From: Pontibacter sp. SGAir0037
Lineage (GTDB): Bacteria; Bacteroidota; Bacteroidia; Cytophagales; Hymenobacteraceae
DNA length: 64,000 nt
Reading direction: 5' to 3'
NCBI RefSeq assembly: GCF_005491705.1
Contig: NZ_CP028092.1
Span: 2,046,001-2,110,000, forward strand
Positions 47,101 to 56,310 of the stretch are shown piece by piece. Made by a program: the position numbers and the translations under genes. Numbering within the stretch: the first letter of the stretch is position 1; the number at the start of each line of letters is the position of its first letter. Under the pieces are notes generated by a model that had not been told where the DNA came from, did not search any database, and saw only the letters and a program-made list of their open reading frames with translations.

Positions 47101-47702
47101 AGATCCCAGTTCCCGAAGAGCTTTGCAGTTGCTATCGCTAAAATCTGGGCAAAAAAGGCTAACAACAGGCTGGCCATATAGCTGGCCAGCACCTGGCGGC
47201 TAAGCGCTGCAAAGGCAAACTGCAAAGCAGTTGCTACAAAAGCATTCGGTAAAGCTATCAGGAAGTATACATTTCCATAAGCCAATGGCCTGAGTGGTAA
47301 TAGTTCACCCTGATCCATGACTGGCAGGTAGAAGGAGAGCAGCACTCCTACCGGCAAAGCAAGCAGCAGCAATGCATTTACTGCAAAGGCTGCGAGAAAT
47401 TTTCCACCCAGGTAGTTCAACTTCTTAACCGGAGTTGTATAAATAAGGGAGTGTATACGTTGCTGCACGTCACGCGCTGCTGCTTCGCCAGCTACGTTCG
47501 CACCCATAACAAGCCAGATAAAGCCGCCCATGACAGTAATAGCCGTGATGTGGAAAGTGTTGTTCGGGTAAACGCCATCGCCAGGTGTAGTGACCAGGTT
47601 CATGACAAATGTAAAAATCAGAAGAAAGGCTACATAGAGCCAGGTGGTGATGCGGCCTCCCAAATAGGCGAACTCAGAGCGAAAGATCTTCCAGAGTATC
47701 AT
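44109..47702 (-). CDS. ABC transporter permease fused to M1-type metallopeptidase
   Basis: This 1197-residue membrane protein has two groups of about six helices (about 1-270 and 320-620), with the second group similar to ABC-2 permeases, followed by an extracytoplasmic M1 aminopeptidase-like domain (about 640-1190). Zinc ligands are His943 and His947 (HEVAHQWW) and Glu968 (IEGLAVYSG). The spacing is HEXXH-X20-E rather than the usual X18. It overlaps the ATPase gene by 4 bp, so the two form a transporter. Such fusions are common in Bacteroidota and may couple peptide export or membrane stress handling to proteolysis; the substrate is unknown. A LytS/LytTR pair diverges from the operon. Confidence 0.9.
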   Translation of the reverse strand: MILWKIFRSEFAYLGGRITTWLYVAFLLIFTFVMNLVTTPGDGVYPNNTFHITAITVMGGFIWLVMGANVAGEAAARDVQQRIHSLIYTTPVKKLNYLGGKFLAAFAVNALLLLALPVGVLLSFYLPVMDQGELLPLRPLAYGNVYFLIALPNAFVATALQFAFAALSRQVLASYMASLLLAFFAQILAIATAKLFGNWDLVKLLDPVGVAGIIGNELQTWTATEKNTRLVTLEGMFLLNRVLWAGVAAGLLWFAYLRYKFANPATGSWKARFVRHSEVQAKTSAETAINRATAIKVPQVTPSFGYASHVSQVFTIAWASFKKIAGHPLGLTLVGAMALASAILGSSIMAEFGIPLLPTTQQVTGYLAAPVSSVNSPWVVLPLLILYFVGELVWRERDAGLGDIADAAPVPDWVLFMGKFLGLGGIILVWMALLMAGGIGMQLGLGYDKLEISLYLQVLFGLQLLEYMLFALLALVVHVVVNQKYGGHLAMLLVFSFMAFPSRYGIEHPMLIFGADTGWWYTDMRGFGPTLGPWLWFKLYWIAWALLLAVGGRLLWPRGRAHSLKHRIQLAHRRFTRSTAWVAILGAGLLLTMGSFVFYNTNVLNEYLTSSDIVERKAAYERRYGRYRNSPQPQLTATKLHIYIYPDRQQVVIRGTYTLVNKDLVPIDSIHIGSVSGTEFREVNFNRVAAGVVTDHELSHHIYALEKPLQPGDSVQLNFVVLHKQNGFRHGGAKPLVVENGTYFTNSDLLPGIGYQRYREIKGGVLRKKYRLAARPAVPSLYDREARNKSLSTDQTIFEATIGTAVDEVALAPGILKKTWIAGDRRYFHYKTDAPIGGEYAILSADYKVQESEWNNVAIRIYYHPDHAHNIGRMLRSVKASLSYYTEQFGPYPYPYMTVVERAGSGGGATADAGIIYYGEQYPLLHPDDSPGGFDLPYYILAHEVAHQWWGIARLTPANVEGAGVLIEGLAVYSGMQVLEKNYGEGHLRQYLDFLHTSYEMPRSLATPSLLQANEEFLYYRKGGLAMYALSKYIGQGKVNGALRSLLQKRTSGEITLPTTLDLYQELEELTPDSLQYLLHDLFKENTYWRLKTKQLSAVQAKAGAWEVTLKVQAQKVVVDSTGSENDVPMNDWLEVGLYEEGKGVDEPLYLKMHRIRSGEQTIKMIVPRKPGSGGIDPHHLLIDLRRDDNMMLWSGK

Positions 47703-48625
47703 AACTGCACCTCCCGCTCCTGTGGCATCCCCTGCTTTTGGTTATACCCTGCCATAGTGCTGAAATATACATCTTCCAGATCAGGAGCCACCGGCTCAAA
47801 GCCATTACCGGGGTTCTCTTCGCTGTAGATATGGACTACTGTTTGTCCGCTAAGCAATTTGGTAGAAACTACCTTATGTTCCCGTTCCAATGCCGGCAGC
47901 ACCGTTTTCTCCACAACGAGGCGCCAGATTCTTCCCTGAAGTCCGTCCACAGCTTTTAATGGCTCCGCTTCCAGCAGAATCTGTCCTTTGTTGATGATCG
48001 CCATTCGGGTACACAGTTCACGCACATCCTCTACTATATGAGTTGATAGAAGCACTGCGCTGCTCTCGCCCAACTCGCTCAGCAGGTTTAGGAAACGCAC
48101 CCGTTCTGCCGGGTCCAGCCCCGCCGTCGGTTCGTCCACAATCATCAGTTTGGGGTTACCTAACAGTGCCACGGCCACGCCAAAACGCTGCTTCATCCCA
48201 CCCGAAAAGCCACCCAATTTCTGCCGGCGCACCTCCCAGAGGTTGGTTTGTTTTAACAAGGCCGCTACCACTTCTCTTCTGGAAGACCGGTTGGTGATCC
48301 CTTTGAGCACGGCAAAGTAATCGAGCAGGTCTTCTGCTTTTGCTTTAGGGTAAAGCCCGAACTCCTGCGGCAGGTACCCCAGCGTCTCGCGCACATCATC
48401 TTTCTGCTTCAACACATCAATTTTGCCCAGGTGTATACTTCCCTCATCCGGCTCCTGCAAGGTAGCCAGCGTGCGCATGAGCGTAGATTTGCCCGCACCG
48501 TTAGGACCAAGCAGACCGTACATGCCCGTAGGAATGCTCAGGTTAATGTTATTTAATGCCTGTACGCCATTGGCGTAGGTTTTAGTGACATTGCGGATAG
48601 ACAGGCTGATCTGGTGATTTTCCAT
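47699..48625 (-). CDS. ABC transporter ATP-binding protein
   Basis: This 308-residue ATPase shows Walker A GPNGAGKST (40-48), Q-loop Gln87, signature FSGGMKQ (140-146), Walker B LMIVDEP (160-166) and a switch His in LSTHIVED. The remaining C-terminal part (about 220-308) is the extension seen in ABC-2 exporters. Its stop overlaps the start of the permease-peptidase gene by 4 bp (ATGA), so it must energise that protein. The operon is divergent from a LytS/LytTR pair across a 259-bp spacer. Confidence 0.94.
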   Translation of the reverse strand: MENHQISLSIRNVTKTYANGVQALNNINLSIPTGMYGLLGPNGAGKSTLMRTLATLQEPDEGSIHLGKIDVLKQKDDVRETLGYLPQEFGLYPKAKAEDLLDYFAVLKGITNRSSRREVVAALLKQTNLWEVRRQKLGGFSGGMKQRFGVAVALLGNPKLMIVDEPTAGLDPAERVRFLNLLSELGESSAVLLSTHIVEDVRELCTRMAIINKGQILLEAEPLKAVDGLQGRIWRLVVEKTVLPALEREHKVVSTKLLSGQTVVHIYSEENPGNGFEPVAPDLEDVYFSTMAGYNQKQGMPQEREVQL

Positions 48626-48884
48626 AGTTCTGATTTGTCTTTGATCTTATATCATGAAGCAGGAGAAGCATCCTGACAGACCTTTCCCACTTATTTTCAG
48701 AATAAAGGAAACAGTAGGAGCCAGGAAGGCAAAAAGCAATATGCTACCGCTGTAAAGTAATCGACCAATGGCTGCTTTGCTTCCGCCAACGTACTTGCAG
48801 GTCTGAATGCCTGTTTCGTAGATTAGCCGAAGGCAACGGTCGAGTAGGTAATAAGGAAATGGCAGGAAAAAATATCTTTGTTTT

Positions 48885-49889
48885 ATGAATCGAATTAAAA
48901 GGATATTTGTACTGGTCCACGTCGTTCTCTGGGTTCTGTTTAGCCTGCTGGTGGCTTTTCAACTCAGCCAGGATAATACCTACTGGCTTACCTTAACCGT
49001 GGGATTCGTTCTGACATGTTTGTATGTTTTTTACAGCCATTTTTATCTCCTGACCCTGTACTTAGGTAAAAAAAAGAAGGGTGCTTATTTTCTCCGGCTG
49101 GCTGGAATCATGTTCACCGGTCCTCTCCCCTTTTTGTTTTTCCACCCCAAAGGGTTAGATGACTGGCCGCTTTCCAATGACTACTACGTCATGACACTTT
49201 TCACTGCTGTGCCCCTTTTTTTCTTTCTCAGTTGGCTGGCCAGGGTTACTGAGAACCTGATGCTGAATACAATCAAGAAAGAACAGCTGGAAAAACAGGC
49301 CGTAGAGTCTGAACTATATTATCTTAAATCACAGATCAATCCGCACTTTCTGTTCAATACGCTCCATAACATTCACACGCTGGTATACAAGCAGGCTGCA
49401 ACCGCTCCCGAAGCAGTGCTCCGCCTCTCTTCTCTGATGCGCTACATGATCTATGAATCTAATGCGCCGACAGTGCCCCTTTCCAGGGAAATGAACTACC
49501 TGCAGGATTACGTAGGTTTGCAACAGCTCCGGTATAAAAAGAGCCCGGTTGTAGATATGATAGTAGAAGGAGACATAGAATCCAGCCGCATTGCCCCACT
49601 ACTTTTCATACATCTTCTGGAGAATGCATACAAACACAGCCCTGCCCGACTGGAGCCAGGCGATGTAAAGGTCAGGGTTGCGGTAAAAGAAAACACCCTT
49701 ACCTTCAGCACGCAAAACCCTATCGCCTCCCAAACGGACGAATCGCCACTGGAAGAACCGGGCGGTGTTGGTTTGCCAAACGTCCGGAAAAGACTTCAAT
49801 TGTTGTACCCCGAGCGGCATCAGCTCGAGATTAACAACGAAGGCGACCTGTTTTCAGTCATCTTAAAGATCCACGCCCTTCAGTCATAG
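48885..49889 (+). CDS. LytS/YehU-family sensor histidine kinase
   Basis: This 334-residue kinase has four membrane helices in residues 1-120, without an added sensor domain, then a short coiled segment and the His_kinase motif QINPHFLFNTLHNIHTL with His154. The ATPase part follows (HLLENAYKHS, and GGVGLPNVRKRL). The response-regulator gene starts 4 bp after its stop, so the two are translationally coupled. It is divergent from the ABC-peptidase operon, which suggests control of that transporter in answer to membrane-associated stress or peptides (inference). Confidence 0.93.
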   Translation: MNRIKRIFVLVHVVLWVLFSLLVAFQLSQDNTYWLTLTVGFVLTCLYVFYSHFYLLTLYLGKKKKGAYFLRLAGIMFTGPLPFLFFHPKGLDDWPLSNDYYVMTLFTAVPLFFFLSWLARVTENLMLNTIKKEQLEKQAVESELYYLKSQINPHFLFNTLHNIHTLVYKQAATAPEAVLRLSSLMRYMIYESNAPTVPLSREMNYLQDYVGLQQLRYKKSPVVDMIVEGDIESSRIAPLLFIHLLENAYKHSPARLEPGDVKVRVAVKENTLTFSTQNPIASQTDESPLEEPGGVGLPNVRKRLQLLYPERHQLEINNEGDLFSVILKIHALQS

Positions 49890-49893
49890 CCTT

Positions 49894-50622
49894 ATGAAAG
49901 AGAAATTAACCTGCTATATTATTGACGACGAGCACCTGGCACAGGAGATTCTGGAAGAGTATGTTTCCAAAGTACCTTTTCTGGAGCTGAAAGGCACCTT
50001 TATGAGCCCGCTGGAAGCAGCTTCGCAACTAAAAGAAGACCAACCCGACCTGCTCTTCCTGGACATCAACATGCCAGGCCTGAACGGGCTCAGTTTTATA
50101 CCAATGCTGAACCCCAAGCCTATGATCATCCTGACGACTGCCTACGACCAGTATGCCCTTCAGGCCTTTGACCTGGAAGTGAGAGACTATTTAGTGAAAC
50201 CCTTCTCTTTTGAACGGTTTTATCAAGGGGTGTTACGGCTCTACCAGGAGCAAAGCAGCCGACAGTTGCCGGCGCAGAAAGCAACAAAGCCGGACGCACC
50301 GGAAGAAGTCGATTACATCTTCCTGAAGGTGGGCCATCGCATCCAGAAGCTCGCAGTGCAGGACATACGCTACGTTGAGGGCATGAAAGATTACCTGCGC
50401 ATAAACACAGCACACGACAAGGTCATGACGCTACTCAGCTTCGCGCAATTAGAAGACTTACTGCCCGCTGCCAGGTTTGCCCGCGTACACCGCTCCTATC
50501 TGGTAGCCCTGGATAAGATTGACCACATCGAGAAAAACAGGATCTGGATGGGAAACCAGGTCATTCCGATCAGCGATACCTATAGCGATAGCTTCTATAA
50601 AAAACTGAAGGGACTGGCATAA
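49894..50622 (+). CDS. LytTR-type response regulator
   Basis: This 242-residue regulator has a receiver domain (residues 5-122) with acidic pocket IIDDEH, phospho-acceptor Asp57 (LLFLDINMPG) and VKPF, then a LytTR DNA-binding domain (about 137-240; DYIFLKVGHRIQKL, RYVEGMKDYLRI, FARVHRSYLVALDKI). It starts 4 bp after the kinase gene. LytTR proteins bind paired 9-bp sites; likely targets are its own operon and the divergent ABC-peptidase operon. Confidence 0.95.
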   Translation: MKEKLTCYIIDDEHLAQEILEEYVSKVPFLELKGTFMSPLEAASQLKEDQPDLLFLDINMPGLNGLSFIPMLNPKPMIILTTAYDQYALQAFDLEVRDYLVKPFSFERFYQGVLRLYQEQSSRQLPAQKATKPDAPEEVDYIFLKVGHRIQKLAVQDIRYVEGMKDYLRINTAHDKVMTLLSFAQLEDLLPAARFARVHRSYLVALDKIDHIEKNRIWMGNQVIPISDTYSDSFYKKLKGLA

Positions 50623-50692
50623 GGCTGATTGCTGTGGCTATGGATGCTTGTATAAAGCTTCTCTGGCAGCCCTGCCACAGGGACCCCTGCAG

Positions 50693-50732
50693 GCCGGTGC
50701 TTCGTCAGGAGAATACCCGACGAAGCACCGGC
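50693..50732. terminator. Bidirectional hairpin between lytTR-type gene and kup
   Basis: GCCGGTGCTTCGTC (50693-50706) and its perfect reverse complement at 50719-50732 enclose a 12-nt loop. The element lies between convergent genes, and its inner part covers the kup stop codon at 50705-50707. It is probably the shared terminator. Confidence 0.6.
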
Positions 50733-52645
50733 GCCTGCACCGGTTGTATGACCAGCGGCACCTTCTCCACCTTAACAGAACTGGTATCCAGGCCGAACCA
50801 CCTGCTTTCCGAACTGGTGAATTCCTTGATGCTGAAATACCAGTTCATGATGATGCGCTGCCGTAAAGGCAGGCTGTTCTCGTAGGATAAAAATTTCTCC
50901 AGCACTACAAAGCGGAAGTCTCCGATCAGTTGTTGCCTGCTTAGCGACTGGTACCGGCTGGTAATATCTACCTCCCCGTTCCGCACCAGCTCTTCCACTA
51001 CCTTTTTAAAGAACAGGTTAATGCGCTGTTCCACCCGGAAACCCAGCCGGAAATCGATTCGGATCACATCGCCAGGCGCCAGTATCCGGACCATATAATC
51101 GGTTGTGTAGGGTTCGTCTGTGGTCGCCACATGAACAAACCAGTAAACATCGGCCCGCTTGGGGCGCTTCTGGAAGATGGAATAAATCACTTTCGACTCA
51201 ATTTTTTTAGGATGAGTCGCTCCCGTCATAAACACCAGGTGCGTTGTATATTTGGGAATGGACTCGTCCTCGCTTAGCTCCTTCAGCGCAGGCAGGTACT
51301 CCTTCATCCGCACATACTCGGTTAAACTGCCTTTGATCTGGAAGGCTTTTATCCAGATGTACATCACGGCAAGCAGTAGCCCGGCCAGGAGCAGGGAAAC
51401 CCAGCCACCGTGCGGAAACTTGCTCAGGTTAGCCAGCAGAAAGGCCGATTCTATAGCTCCGTACAGGACAATAAACACAAGACCCACCACCCACGATTTA
51501 TACCGGACATATAAATAAAAGCTCATAAGCGCAGTAGTGGAGAGCATGGCAAGCGTAATGGCAAGCCCATAGGCTGCCTCCATGTTCCCTGACTCGCGGA
51601 AGTAAAGCACTACTCCCATACAACCCAACCAGAGCAGGCCGTTCACACTCGGCACATACAACTGGCCTTTGTGGTTGGTCGGATAAATAAGCCTGACCCT
51701 GGGCCACAGATTCAGCCGGATGGCCTCGCTGATAAGGGTAAAGGATCCGGAAATCAGCGCCTGGCTGGCAATGATGGCCGCCAGTGTTGCAATGGCGATG
51801 CCGGGCAACAGAAACCAGGAGGGCATGAGTCTGAAAAAAGGGTTTCCTTCTAAAGCAGCCCCGCTATGCTCCATCAGCCATCCCCCCTGCCCCATGTAGT
51901 TCAACACCAGGCACAGTTTAACGAAGCCCCAGCTCACCCGTATGTTTGGTCGGCCGCAATGCCCCAAGTCTGAATAAAGGGCCTCTGCCCCGGTGGTACA
52001 CAGGAATACAGCTCCCAGAAGCCAGAAACCACCCGGCTGGTTCACCAACAGGTCGTAAGCATACGCAGGGTTGAGCGCTTTCAGTATTTCCGGATGCCTC
52101 ATAACACCGTAGCCTCCCAACACACCCAGCATGATGAACCAAAGAAGCATCAGCGGTCCGAAAGCTTTGCCCACTATCTCTGTTCCGAAACGCTGCAACA
52201 GGAACAGAAAGGTTAAAATAGCCAGCACCAGCGGTACGGTCGGGATAGTGGGATACAGTATCCGCAGGCCTTCCACGGCCGAGGCAACCGAAATAGGCGG
52301 CGTAATAATACCGTCGGCCAGTAAAGAAGCCCCGCCCAGCATGGCCGGAACAATCAGCCAGCCTGCCCTCCTGCGAATCAGGGTGTAGAGAGAAAAAATG
52401 CCCCCTTCTCCTTTGTTATCGGCCTGTAGTGTCAGCAGCACATACTTAAGGCTTGTCTGCAGGGTCAGGGTCCAGAAAACACAGGAAATACCGCCATAGA
52501 CTAATATTTCTGAAATACGGTTGGCCCCGATAATGGCTTTCATCACATAGAGCGGCGAGGTGCCTATATCACCGTAAATAATGCCGAGGGAAATCAACAG
52601 GCCAGCCGTCGTAACGGGATGTGCCTTTTCGTCAACATGGTTCAT
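50705..52645 (-). CDS. kup: Kup-family potassium uptake protein
   Basis: The start at 52645 (646 residues, MNHVDEKAHPVTTAGLLISL) is chosen because the longer frame from 52906 runs back into the MBOAT gene and adds 87 residues with no family resemblance. The signature GIIYGDIGTSPLYVMKAI opens the first helix, followed by 12 predicted helices (TALMSFYLYVRY near the end) and a soluble C-terminal domain (about 440-646). Kup proteins take up K+ with protons. The gene begins 32 bp after the MBOAT gene and may share its transcript. Confidence 0.94.
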   Translation of the reverse strand: MNHVDEKAHPVTTAGLLISLGIIYGDIGTSPLYVMKAIIGANRISEILVYGGISCVFWTLTLQTSLKYVLLTLQADNKGEGGIFSLYTLIRRRAGWLIVPAMLGGASLLADGIITPPISVASAVEGLRILYPTIPTVPLVLAILTFLFLLQRFGTEIVGKAFGPLMLLWFIMLGVLGGYGVMRHPEILKALNPAYAYDLLVNQPGGFWLLGAVFLCTTGAEALYSDLGHCGRPNIRVSWGFVKLCLVLNYMGQGGWLMEHSGAALEGNPFFRLMPSWFLLPGIAIATLAAIIASQALISGSFTLISEAIRLNLWPRVRLIYPTNHKGQLYVPSVNGLLWLGCMGVVLYFRESGNMEAAYGLAITLAMLSTTALMSFYLYVRYKSWVVGLVFIVLYGAIESAFLLANLSKFPHGGWVSLLLAGLLLAVMYIWIKAFQIKGSLTEYVRMKEYLPALKELSEDESIPKYTTHLVFMTGATHPKKIESKVIYSIFQKRPKRADVYWFVHVATTDEPYTTDYMVRILAPGDVIRIDFRLGFRVEQRINLFFKKVVEELVRNGEVDITSRYQSLSRQQLIGDFRFVVLEKFLSYENSLPLRQRIIMNWYFSIKEFTSSESRWFGLDTSSVKVEKVPLVIQPVQAPVLRRVFS

Positions 52646-52677
52646 GTAAAAGTCTTTATGAGGTAGTGCCCTGCAAT

Positions 52678-54147
52678 TTAAAATTGAAAATATATAAACT
52701 CCCCTGCCCCAAACTGTCCAAAAATAAGCACCACCAGCAGGAACAGGTAGTACAGCCCCCAACGCTGCCAGACAGGACGGGTGGCAATCAGTTGCCGGAT
52801 GCTTAAGTGGTTCTGTTGCCGGTGAATAACTGACATCAGGATTACGGAGCCAAGCCCAACTGCAAAAATTTTGGGCGAAGTGTCTAAAAACACCAGGTGT
52901 TGCCAATCTCCTTCTGCCAGTTCTTTTATGTTACCCAGCCCAGCTACTGCATGGTAGGCAATATACACGGCATCCTGCAGGCTGGTGGCCCGAAAAAAGA
53001 TCCAGGCAAAGCTTACCAGCACAAACACACTCAGCAGTTGCAGGGTATGGTGCAGGCGGGGGAAAGCAGTTAACCCGATTTGGTCAGCCACCTTTTCCCG
53101 CAACTTCTTCGTCATGAAACCCGAAACCTGGTAAAACCCGTGCAGGGCTCCCCACACGATAAACGTCCAGCTGGCACCATGCCAAAGGCCGCTCACCAGG
53201 AACACCACCAGCAGGTTGAAATACCAGCGCCATTTGGGCACCCGGTTCCCGCCCAGCGGGATGTACAGGTAATCTCGGAACCAGGTAGAAAGCGAAATAT
53301 GCCAGCGGCTCCAGAACTCCGGTATCGACGTAGCCAGGTACGGGCGGTTAAAGTTTTTCATCAGCGTAAAACCCATTACCTGCGCCGAACCGATGGCCAT
53401 GTCGGAGTAACCCGAAAAGTCGCAGAAAACCTGAAAGGCAAAGAAACATGTAGCCAGCACCAGCGAAATACCGGTGTAAGCCGTCGGTTTGTTGTACACA
53501 TTATCTACCATGAGGGCCAGGTTATCAGCCACCACCACTTTCTTAAAAAGTCCCCAGGCCATCAGCTGCAACCCGCTCACGATGCGGTGGTAGTCAACGT
53601 AGTGCTTCTCGTAAAACTGGTGCAGAATGTTCTGGGGCCTTTCGATGGGTCCTGCCACCAGCTGCGGGTAGAACATAACATACAAAGCATAGATGCCGAA
53701 GTGCCGCTCTGCCTGCTGGTGCCCCCGGTACACCTCAAACGTGTAACTCATGGCCTGGAACGTGTGAAAGGAAAGCCCGATGGGCAGCAGGATGTGCAGG
53801 TACGGGATGTGGTTTTCGTACCCCAGCCACTGACTGAGGGAGGTAATGTTGTCATTTAAAAAGTTGAAATACTTGAACACCGCCAGCACCCCGATATTAG
53901 CCACGAGACTTGCGAGCAGAAACACCTTTTTCCTTTCAGGAGTTTTGCTGTCTTCTATACAAATGCCTGCAGCGTAATCTACCACTATGGTAAAGAACAG
54001 GATCAGGATATACACAGCTTTAAAGAACATGTAAAACACGCAGCTGGCAGCCAGCAGGAGCATCCAGCGGTATCGGTGGGGCAGCAGAAAATACAGCAGC
54101 GTCACCACCGGGAAAAAGAGCAGGAATTCAAACGAATTGAATAACAT
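52678..54147 (-). CDS. MBOAT-family O-acyltransferase (AlgI-like)
   Basis: This 489-residue membrane protein has about ten helices and the AlgI signatures FYPQLVAGPIERP (159-171), FCDFSGYSDMAIG (241-253), FWSRWHISLSTWFRDYLYIPLGG (split at 279-301) and the catalytic His323 in SGLWHGASW. Such proteins move acetyl groups across the membrane to surface polysaccharides. The usual partner (an AlgJ/DHHW-type transferase) is not adjacent; the neighbours are an APC permease upstream and kup downstream. The acceptor therefore cannot be named. Confidence 0.93.
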   Translation of the reverse strand: MLFNSFEFLLFFPVVTLLYFLLPHRYRWMLLLAASCVFYMFFKAVYILILFFTIVVDYAAGICIEDSKTPERKKVFLLASLVANIGVLAVFKYFNFLNDNITSLSQWLGYENHIPYLHILLPIGLSFHTFQAMSYTFEVYRGHQQAERHFGIYALYVMFYPQLVAGPIERPQNILHQFYEKHYVDYHRIVSGLQLMAWGLFKKVVVADNLALMVDNVYNKPTAYTGISLVLATCFFAFQVFCDFSGYSDMAIGSAQVMGFTLMKNFNRPYLATSIPEFWSRWHISLSTWFRDYLYIPLGGNRVPKWRWYFNLLVVFLVSGLWHGASWTFIVWGALHGFYQVSGFMTKKLREKVADQIGLTAFPRLHHTLQLLSVFVLVSFAWIFFRATSLQDAVYIAYHAVAGLGNIKELAEGDWQHLVFLDTSPKIFAVGLGSVILMSVIHRQQNHLSIRQLIATRPVWQRWGLYYLFLLVVLIFGQFGAGEFIYFQF

Positions 54148-54230
54148 GATGCTAATTCTAGAAGAAGGTTTAGTCTAAAACAGACAGCGTGTAAAAACAG
54201 GCTCGAGGTATAACAGCAGAAGCCTTTGCG

Positions 54231-55718
54231 CTAGGGAAGCGAAGCCGGTTCTTTTGCCCCTGTTGCTTGCTGCAGTTTGCTGTGGCGACGGCCGTAAAGG
54301 AAGTAAACCAATACACCTATGGCCATCCAGATAATCAGGCGAAGCCAGGTATCCAAGCCGAGGTTCAGCATCATATAACCACAGATCAGGATGCCGAGCA
54401 GGGGCACAAGCGGTACAAAAGGTGTCCGGAACGGGCGGTGCAGGTGCGGACTACGGTAGCGGAGCAGGATGATGCCACCACATACAATCACGAAAGCCAG
54501 TAAGGTGCCGATGCTGACCAGTTCCCCTAAAAGGCCAATCGGGAAGATGCCGGCCACCAGGGCAGCTGTAACACCTGACACCACGGTGGTCACATAAGGA
54601 GTTTTATACTTAGGATGTACTTTTCCAAAAAGAGGCGGCAACAGCCCGTCGCGCGACATGGCGAAGAAAATACGCGGCTGCCCCATCAGCATGACCAGTA
54701 CCACAGAGGCCAAGCCGGCCACAGCTCCTATCCCCGTAAAAAAGTAGAGCCATTTCAGGGCCGGGCCCGCTGCCTCCAGGGCCACCAGTACCGGGTCGGG
54801 CACATTCAGATTGCTGTAAGAGGTCAGGCCCGTCAGCACCAGCGACATCAGCACATAGAGCAGCGTACAAACACCAAGCGACAACAGCATGCCAACAGGC
54901 ATATCGCGTTGCGGATTCTTGGCCTCCTGCGCGGCCGTGCTCACCGCATCGAAACCAATGTAAGAGAAGAAAACGACCGCTGCCCCCTGAATGATGCCCT
55001 GCCAGCCATAACGGGCACCTCCGTCAGGTAAGACTTCACGGGCAGGTATAAACGGCTCCCAGTTTGCGGCATCCACATAACGGAACCCAAAGGCGATAAC
55101 CAGTAATACGATAACGATTTTAATTACAACTACCAGGTTGTTGAATCGTGCCGACTCCTGTATACCCACTACCAGCAACCAGGTCATCACCAGGATGAGC
55201 AGTACAGCCGGCAGGTTTATGTAGGAGCCGGTAAAGGTAAAGGAGCTGCCATCGTAAGCCAGCGGCGCACTGGCAATAGTGGCCGGAACCGATATGCCAA
55301 GGGAGTTGAGCAGGCTCACGAAGTTTCCGCTCCAGCCGACTGCTACCGTAGCAGCACCAAACAGATATTCCAGGATAAGGTCCCATCCAATGATCCAGGC
55401 AATGAACTCTCCCAAGGTAGCGTAGCCATACGTGTAGGCACTACCGGCAATCGGAATCATGGAGGCAAACTCGGCATAGCATAAGCCGGCAAACAGGCAG
55501 CCTAAACCGGCTACTATAAATGAGAAAACAATGGCAGGCCCGGCTGCATTGGCAGCTGCCGTACCTGTAAGCACAAAAATACCGGCACCTATGATGGCAC
55601 CGATGCCCAGCATGGTCAGGTTGGTGGCCGAGAGCGTACGCTTCAACCCATTCTCTCCGCTTTCTGACTCACGGATAAGGTTTGCGACCGACTTTGTCGC
55701 GAATATGTTTTTTGACAT
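54231..55718 (-). CDS. APC-superfamily amino acid permease (CAT-like)
   Basis: The start at 55718 gives MSKNIFATKSVANLI and 495 residues; the longer frame adds 14 residues with no value. Twelve or so helices are predicted, with the APC motif IGAIIGAGIFVLTG in helix 1 and GFDAVSTAAQEAKNPQRDMP in the middle. It is related to cationic amino acid transporters, but the substrate is not readable. A second, similar permease lies at 56311-58077, about 29 percent longer in its loops, suggesting an old duplication. Confidence 0.92.
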   Translation of the reverse strand: MSKNIFATKSVANLIRESESGENGLKRTLSATNLTMLGIGAIIGAGIFVLTGTAAANAAGPAIVFSFIVAGLGCLFAGLCYAEFASMIPIAGSAYTYGYATLGEFIAWIIGWDLILEYLFGAATVAVGWSGNFVSLLNSLGISVPATIASAPLAYDGSSFTFTGSYINLPAVLLILVMTWLLVVGIQESARFNNLVVVIKIVIVLLVIAFGFRYVDAANWEPFIPAREVLPDGGARYGWQGIIQGAAVVFFSYIGFDAVSTAAQEAKNPQRDMPVGMLLSLGVCTLLYVLMSLVLTGLTSYSNLNVPDPVLVALEAAGPALKWLYFFTGIGAVAGLASVVLVMLMGQPRIFFAMSRDGLLPPLFGKVHPKYKTPYVTTVVSGVTAALVAGIFPIGLLGELVSIGTLLAFVIVCGGIILLRYRSPHLHRPFRTPFVPLVPLLGILICGYMMLNLGLDTWLRLIIWMAIGVLVYFLYGRRHSKLQQATGAKEPASLP

Positions 55719-55950
55719 GGTTGTTCTAAAAAAATAAAAAGAAAGGAAAGGCAGCAGCAACCGGTAAGGCCTTTAACAGCCCATTCAATCCTGCAGAAAT
55801 CTAATAAGAAGCAAAAGGGTACAAGCCTTAAGACACCAGACAGAGGCGTTTCTATGAACTGCAGCTTGATAAACAGCTGTCATGTTCCCATTCAGACGCT
55901 ACTGTGCATGTACTTTTGTCCTGGTACCCATCAGCGTAAAAAGCACTATG

Positions 55951-56295
55951 TCAGGGGCCATTCGGCTGGAGCCTGTAACGCAGCGTGCACACAGGGCACA
56001 GCGCACCTTTGGGAACAAGGGCAGCACAGGCTGTTATAGCGATGGAATATGAACTGTGAGGGTGCTGAAAAGGAAGGAACAGCTTATCGTGAAGCGTATG
56101 GTCCAGTACCTGTTGCTCCGGCTTTTCGCTCAGCCAGGGCACCGGCAAGGAAGGCGTAACTTCATAGAGACACTCGGATTCCTGTCCATCTGCCACGATT
56201 TCCAGTGATGTTGCTGCTGCATCAGCGCAAGTATATAGGGCTGCCGTAAGCAGCATCCCGAACGCCCATAGCACGATATTCCAACAGGTTCGCAT
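55951..56295 (-). CDS. Small secreted hypothetical protein
   Basis: This 114-residue frame has a plausible signal sequence (MRTCWNIVLWAFGMLLTAALYTCADA) and four further cysteines. It starts 15 bp after the stop of an APC permease gene, so it could be the last gene of the DedA-YbhN-APC run. I do not recognise the family and see no domain. It might be a spurious frame. Confidence 0.4.
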   Translation of the reverse strand: MRTCWNIVLWAFGMLLTAALYTCADAAATSLEIVADGQESECLYEVTPSLPVPWLSEKPEQQVLDHTLHDKLFLPFQHPHSSYSIAITACAALVPKGALCPVCTLRYRLQPNGP

Positions 56296-56310
56296 GTGGC
56301 AGCGTTTTTA

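Noticed and set aside
48873..48880. TATCTTTG, a match to the -7 box, just before the LytS-type start
   Set aside because: It would place the transcript start at or inside the start codon and has no -33 partner.
52646..52906. 87-residue N-terminal extension of the Kup frame
   Set aside because: It overlaps the MBOAT gene and the Kup family starts at the conserved region just after the Met at 52645.
53080..53859. Open 259-codon plus-strand frame
   Set aside because: It is antisense to the MBOAT gene; the translation is histidine/proline rich and matches nothing.
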